NCBI GenBank assembly: GCA_041740675.1
Contig: JBGSLN010000250.1
Coordinates: forward strand, 1 to 9,421
Length of the DNA: 9,421 bases
Direction of reading: 5' to 3'
Origin: JBGSLN01 sp041740675
Lineage (GTDB): Bacteria > Pseudomonadota > Gammaproteobacteria > JBGSLN01
The notes beneath the pieces were generated by a model. That model was not told the DNA's origin. It saw nothing but the letters and a program-made list of their open reading frames with translations, and made no database searches. How positions within the stretch are numbered: position 1 is the first letter of the stretch; each line of letters begins with the position of its first letter. Of the stretch, positions 6,535 through 9,421 are shown one piece after another. The position numbers and the translations under genes are program-made.

Positions 6535-6597
6535 GTGACTTGCATAAGTTAAGTCACTTTGGTATAAGTATAGTTACTTGCAAAACAAAAGTCACTT
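6535..6597. promoter_or_regulatory. Shared control region with two matching palindromic operators
   Basis: Site 1 is GTGACTT (6535-6541), nine bases, AAGTCAC (6551-6557). Site 2 is GTTACTT (6573-6579), nine bases, AAGTCAC (6589-6595). The halves have the same geometry and both spacers start with GCA; the sites repeat at 38 bp. For the cupin gene, TTGCAT (6540-6545) and TATAAG (6563-6568), 17 apart, would place site 1 over the -35 and site 2 just after the start point. On the other strand TATACT (6572-6567) could be the regulator's -10. This fits autoregulation by the HxlR protein, known to bind such palindromes. Confidence 0.6.
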
Positions 6598-6615
6598 AAA
6601 ATGAAGAGGATTCCT

Positions 6616-7041
6616 ATGAAAAAAATTGGCAATAATTTCTCATTTATTGATTTTGGCCCATTTGAAAAGGTGGACCAATATTTCTTTAAACACCCTAAGT
6701 TGATAGAAGAGGTTGCGGGTAAACAATTCCTTAAAGAGGAACTCGGTCTAACCAGTATGGAAGTATCATTGAATAAGTTTCCTGCAGGAACTTCCATGCC
6801 ATTTAGTCACAAGCACCGCGAAAACGAGGAGCTTTACCTTTTTCTGAAAGGGAAAGGTGAGTTCTGTGTAGACGGCGATTGGTTTGAGGTTCAAGAGGGA
6901 TCCGCGATCAAGGTAGCTCCTAACGGAGTACGCACTTGGCGCAGTTCTTCTTCTGAAGAGCTTTTATTTATTGTAATCCAAGCGAAAGCAGGAACCCTGG
7001 GAGGAGGCTCTATTCAGGATGGTATTCCAGTAAAATCATAA
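6616..7041 (+). CDS. Cupin-domain protein divergent from the HxlR regulator
   Basis: The product is a 141-residue single cupin. Motif 1 is PAGTSMPFSHKHRENEELYL (57-75), with H65, H67 and E71/E72 as metal ligands, followed by GKGEFCVDG. Motif 2 is EGSAIKVAPNGVRTWRSS (94-111), in which the usual His after P-x-G is missing (Thr107, with Arg106 beside it), so the metal site has three ligands at most or another residue supplies the fourth. I chose ATG 6616 and not 6601: AAGAGGA at 6604-6610 lies five bases before 6616, while 6601 has no ribosome site. Pairing with a divergent HxlR gene and shared operators suggests that this cupin answers the signal sensed by the regulator, perhaps a reactive small molecule. 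The substrate is unknown. It is not a close copy of the cupin at 2344-2727. Confidence 0.85.
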   Translation: MKKIGNNFSFIDFGPFEKVDQYFFKHPKLIEEVAGKQFLKEELGLTSMEVSLNKFPAGTSMPFSHKHRENEELYLFLKGKGEFCVDGDWFEVQEGSAIKVAPNGVRTWRSSSSEELLFIVIQAKAGTLGGGSIQDGIPVKS

Positions 7042-7367
7042 TCGAGATCGAGTGGCACTTCTTTCTGGCAAGTGTGAGCCTGGTTTTTTGTGATTCTTTC
7101 CGATGATTTCTCGTCGCAATAAAAACTGAAAAAAGCTCGAAACGGCAGAAATTTTTAGATTTATCGTATTGGGAGCATAAGGCTTATTTCGATTCGACGA
7201 ATAGTCGTCTAAATATTTCTTATACTTTACCACATGCACACGGCGAATTTCTTCAAAAAGTAACTTATCGTTCGCCGACCTAGATCAAGTCGAATTGTTT
7301 TGCGGTGAACTCGAAAAATGCCTTCAAGTCTTGTTGATAGGCTCGTTCTGTCAAAGGACTACGGTCT
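7036..7367 (-). pseudogene. Tyrosine recombinase (phage integrase/XerD-like), N-terminal domain relic
   Basis: The minus strand holds the SAM-like, core-binding domain of a tyrosine recombinase in two frames. The first (from about 7367) reads DRSPLTERAYQQDLKAFFEF and TAKQFDLI, then a stop. After a frameshift near 7275-7285 the second reads ANDKLLFEEIRRVHVVKY, KYLDDYSSNRNKPYAPNTIN and LKISAVSSFFQFLLRREII, the typical helix that ends this domain. The similarity stops there (GKNHKKPG), and the frame ends at 7036, overlapping the last bases of the cupin gene in a tail-to-tail manner. A TAA at 7370-7368 interrupts the start side. The catalytic domain with the R-H-R-Y residues is absent. The relic may descend from a Tn3 or integron-like recombination module. 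Family call good; gene dead. Confidence 0.7.
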
Positions 7368-7471
7368 TAGATTAGGTCCTCTACCGCACCCCTTAATGTT
7401 AATACTTTGCTTGGAGTAACACACTCGGGTGCACAGCTTCCGAACACCGAGCCTGATTAACAAGCCAAATT
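7368..7471. other. Short interval without a gene, imperfect hairpin
   Basis: CTCGGGTG (7426-7433) and CACCGAG (7446-7452 or so) can pair with one bulged G around a 13-base loop. No T-run follows. Nothing else was recognised between the recombinase relic and the right Tn3 repeat; the GC content is a little higher than in the surroundings. Confidence 0.3.
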
Positions 7472-7509
7472 AAAAACCGGCCAAATTGGAGATTCTTCTA
7501 CAAAACTCC
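7472..7509 (-). repeat. Tn3-family inverted repeat, distal end
   Basis: Read on the minus strand it begins GGAGTTTTGTA and carries AGAATCTCCAATTT and GGCCGGTTTTT. It matches the repeat at 5274-5311 at 33 of 38 positions with no gap. It ends exactly where the resolvase coding sequence begins. Confidence 0.85.
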
Positions 7510-7898
7510 GTCTAGGCCGCTCAACATTGCAAGTCTTAGAAATATTGAAAATGGCCGCACAAAAAGACATCTCGGTTCATATTGCGAAAAACCGCATTAT
7601 TATGGACGGCTCTATGCAAGCGACAATTACTGCAACCATTTTAGGTTTAGCTGCACAAATTGAACGTGAATTTATTTCGGCGCGTACAAAAGAAGCTTTA
7701 TCAAAAAGTAAAATGGAAGGCGTGAAACTCGGAAGGCCTAAAGGGCAAGCGGATCTCCTAAAACTAGATAACTTTCATAATGAAATTATAGGTTATTTAA
7801 AAAAACGAATTAACAAACGTACAATTGCTAAGCTGATAGAATGCTCACCTTCTACATTGTATAAATGGTTAAAGCGGAGGCATATCCATGTGAAATAA
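7510..7898 (+). pseudogene. Serine recombinase (resolvase/invertase), 5'-truncated
   Basis: Resolvases cut and rejoin DNA through a Ser near residue 10. Here the frame opens at the Tn3 repeat and starts within the conserved RLGRST segment; it continues LQVLEILKMAAQKDISV, MDGSMQATITATILGLAAQ, IEREFISARTKEAL (the long E helix), GVKLGRPKG, and a C-terminal HTH, INKRTIAKLIECSPSTLYKWL. The first 65 or so residues, with the catalytic Ser and the first Arg, are missing. A TTG at 7527 would be the first start but lacks a ribosome site. A short in-frame extension through the repeat (7461-7509) does not resemble the resolvase N-terminus. I infer that the Tn3 unit landed inside the gene; the 5' half is not recognisable on the far side at 5100-5273. 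Confidence 0.82.
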
Positions 7899-7980
7899 CA
7901 GGTAATATAATTTACAAACCTGGACAAGACGTGGGAGACAATTTCTGAGATATTCTTAAAAAACCCCATCCTGCGATAAT

Positions 7981-8913
7981 TGCACTACTGTCCGGTAAAA
8001 ACATATCATAACTGACCTCCTAATAATAATTCTTCTTTTCTAAGAAAGTGATACTCAGGAGGTTTAATGATTTTGTAACTATTTTTCTTTACATCACTAT
8101 TATGTCTAATCCATAGCAGTAATTGACGTAACGGTAATTTATTCTTTGTTACCTATTTAAATATTCCAATTAGCAAATATATAATTAATGCTGCGCCCAA
8201 TTGCAACTTAACTGCATTCTCCGATTTTCCTAAAAATTTCTTTACCCTTAAATTTTTGTTTTATCCATTTGAAAAATAACTCAACTCCCCATCTTTCCTT
8301 ATAAAGTTCTGCTATCGTTTCTGCCGATATCCCCAGTAAATTACTTACAAGTATCAATGGCTTTTCTTTTCCTTCTCGATTCACCACTATAATTCAAACA
8401 ATCCCTCTTCTAATATCTTTCCTTCTGTTAATTTTATATTTTCTATCATTCTTATCTTTGCATTACTTTTTAATCGAGTCACAAAATAGGCTTGTTGTTG
8501 CTCTAGCTTCCACCACCAATTGTAATCACAATAGCCTTTATCAAATACATAGACAGTTTCCGCTTGTATTGGCCAGTTCTGACCCATTCGACAATCATCC
8601 ACATTGGCTGCGCTTATTCTTGCTCGCGTCGGCATTTGAAGCATCCCCTCATATTCAATATGCAATTTTAACCCCTGGCATCTTAGGGTTCGATTCGCTA
8701 ACGTCCATTCATTCGAGTTTTAAATAGTTTGCAGTAACGGTCTCCATTAAAGCGTCTTACAGCTTCTTTTATCAAGTTTTTACTCAGTGGTTTTAATAAA
8801 GCTCCAAATGTAGTACATTCTTTCATGCGTCTCTTGTTCTTGAAATGCTAATTCAAAAGGCTATTTTAGCCTTTGAACAAGGGACTGCAACTTTTTTACC
8901 GGACAGTAGTGCA
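7981..8913. mobile_element. IS4-family insertion sequence, internally decayed
   Basis: The ends are a perfect inverted repeat: TGCACTACTGTCCGGTAAAA at 7981-8000 and its complement at 8894-8913, extendable inward by one base. The span of 933 bp is short for IS4-family elements, which are mostly 1.2-1.7 kb, in line with internal deletion. The only gene is a minus-strand transposase in at least three frames. No convincing target duplication was found next to the repeats. Confidence 0.82.
8006..8826 (-). pseudogene. IS4-family transposase, shattered
   Basis: Reading on the minus strand from ATG at 8826: MKECTTFGALLKPLSKN and RRFNGDRYCKLFKT form the N-terminal DUF4372-like part, ending at a TAG at 8700-8698. 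After a deletion the sequence resumes with LHIEYEGMLQMPTRARI and ETVYVFDKGYCDYNWWWKL, whose Asp (VFDKGY) is the second catalytic Asp. A stop follows near 8387. In another frame comes LYKERWGVELFFKWIKQ, the Y-R-E-K motif that defines IS4 and holds the catalytic Glu. A third frame gives NAVKLQLGAALIIYLLIGIF, a TAG, then LPLRQLLLWIRHN and a stop at 8008-8006, just inside the terminal repeat. The first catalytic Asp is lost with the deletion. At least two frameshifts, one stop and one deletion are needed to explain the gene. Confidence 0.85.
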
Positions 8914-8951
8914 TTGCTGTATGTTGCCATTGTGTTCCAACTCTGTATTGA

Positions 8952-8973
8952 TGGGGCTACACTAAACCGGACA
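8952..8973 (+). repeat. Possible left end of the IS3-family element
   Basis: TGGGGCTACACTAAACCGGA begins at 8952, 61 bases before the orfA start. IS3-family ends start with TG and the distance to orfA is normal. The right end is not in the window, so this is not confirmed. Confidence 0.35.
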
Positions 8974-9012
8974 CAGAGATTGCAATAACCACGAATTAAT
9001 TAAAGGTGTCCC

Positions 9013-9279
9013 ATGCGTAAAAAAAATATTAAGAATTATGATTTAGAATTCAAACAATCTGCAGCGAAACTTGCTATAGAATCAGAACAATCAGTCGCAG
9101 AAACAGCCAGATCCTTAGGCATTAATGAAAATACACTGCATGGTTGGATAAGAAAACATGGCAATCCTCCTCAAAAACCTATTGCTTCTTCCGAACTAGA
9201 AAAACTACATCAAGAACTGGCGCAGCTAAGAAAAGAAAATAGTCGACTAAAACAAGAACGAGATATTCTAAAAAAAGCT
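9013..9279 (+). pseudogene. IS3-family OrfA, 3' end lost at the ISAs1 junction
   Basis: OrfA is the DNA-binding protein of IS3 elements. The start ATG has AAAGGTG six bases upstream. The HTH is YDLEFKQSAAKLAIESE then SVAETARSLGINENTLHGWI (about residues 9-46); a leucine zipper follows from about 60 (LEKLHQELAQLRKENSRLKQ). The protein is in frame to ERDILKKA, encoded by a run of seven A and a G, the usual IS3 slippery site. Beyond about 9279 the open frame goes on to a TAA at 9298-9300 but the residues (VCFLLA) are encoded by the antisense of an ISAs1 transposase gene, not by IS3. No orfB follows, so the element has lost its catalytic part. The HTH domain is otherwise well preserved. Confidence 0.85.
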
Positions 9280-9421
9280 GTCTGTTTTTTGTTGGCCTAA
9301 GACAATGCCATTTTGACAAGCCCAAGCGCTGACCATAGGGATAGCGGCTTTACGTGTACCCTTGTCATAAGAGCGGCGTGCTTGTTTCCCATCAATCGCG
9401 ACAATTTCACCTTCAGTACTT
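9280..9421 (-). pseudogene. ISAs1-family transposase fragment, running off the window
   Basis: The minus strand, from the window edge, reads STEGEIVAIDGKQARRSYDK, then AAIPMVSAWACQNGIVLGQQ and KTD. The AIDGK block is the ISAs1 hallmark and holds the first catalytic Asp; MVSAWA and VLGQ are the next conserved segments. The similarity ends at about 9280, where the IS3 orfA sequence begins, so the gene has been cut at this junction and lacks everything after the first third to half. In orientation it faces the ISAs1 fragment at 1-296, but the two cover different parts of the protein, so they cannot be compared to see whether they are copies of one element. Confidence 0.85.

Larger units (their letters stand above)
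5274..7509. mobile_element. Tn3-family transposon relic with 38-bp inverted repeats
   Basis: The unit is 2236 bp long. Its ends are 38-bp inverted repeats at 5274-5311 and 7472-7509 that match at 33 of 38 positions. The left one starts with GGGG, as Tn3-family ends do, and the transposase stop codon lies four bases inside it, again typical. The flanking five bases are CTCTA (5269-5273) and GTCTA (7510-7514), one mismatch from a perfect five-base target duplication, the Tn3 length. Inside are a transposase with its middle deleted, an unassigned stretch, an intact HxlR regulator and cupin gene pair, and a tyrosine-recombinase relic. No intact resolvase lies inside, so the unit could move only with outside help. 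Confidence 0.85.

Noticed and set aside
6601..6615. ATG 6601 as start of the second cupin
   Set aside because: No ribosome site precedes it, while AAGAGGA lies five bases before ATG 6616; the extra five residues are not needed by the fold.
8458..8727. Plus-strand open frame of 89 codons
   Set aside because: It is the antisense shadow of the IS4-family transposase, which shows clear catalytic motifs on the minus strand.
1..9421. CRISPR array, tRNA, rRNA or phage structural genes
   Set aside because: No regular direct repeats with spacers, no cloverleaf-like sequence and no structural gene motif was seen on either strand.
1..9421. Composite transposon bounded by the two ISAs1 fragments
   Set aside because: Both fragments are broken, cover different parts of the transposase and show no matching target duplication, so joint transposition cannot be supported.

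Overview
The window is an AT-rich bacterial accessory region made mostly of decayed mobile elements, with a few intact genes between them. The ankyrin-repeat gene, the low GC and the particular mix of ISAs1, IS21, IS4, IS3 and Tn3-family relics suggest a gammaproteobacterium of the Legionellales type (Legionella, Rickettsiella or Diplorickettsia-like). This is inference from style; no marker gene proves it.

Layout. 1-310: 3' end of an ISAs1-family element that seems to have landed inside an ankyrin-repeat gene, whose 3' part is still open to 870. 934-1760: minus-strand IS21-family remnant (istA 3' part with an in-frame stop). 1761-2343: two small unassigned reading frames and a set of competing hairpins. 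2344-5072: a redox block on the plus strand, with a small cupin, a broken OsmC-type gene, and an overlapping pair encoding a NOX/ferric-reductase-like membrane flavocytochrome and an exported cytochrome b5-domain protein. 5274-7509: a Tn3-family unit bounded by 38-bp inverted repeats (33 of 38 identical). Its transposase has lost the middle. It carries an apparently intact divergent pair, an HxlR-type regulator and a second cupin, whose shared 78-bp control region holds two palindromes of the same geometry. A tyrosine-recombinase relic fills the rest. 7510-7898: C-terminal part of a serine resolvase, which the Tn3 unit abuts exactly. 7981-8913: an IS4-family element with perfect terminal repeats and a shattered transposase. 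9013-9279: IS3-family orfA, fused to a minus-strand ISAs1 fragment that runs off the window.

How it works together. No transposase or recombinase here looks complete, so the region is probably no longer mobile by itself, but the repeated ISAs1 sequences could recombine. The genes that remain open are nearly all redox or small-molecule related. The reductase has the two His pairs expected to hold two hemes across a membrane, and its partner is a secreted heme protein, which suggests electron delivery to the periplasm. The HxlR-cupin pair looks like a self-contained stress switch carried as cargo and kept while the transposon decayed.
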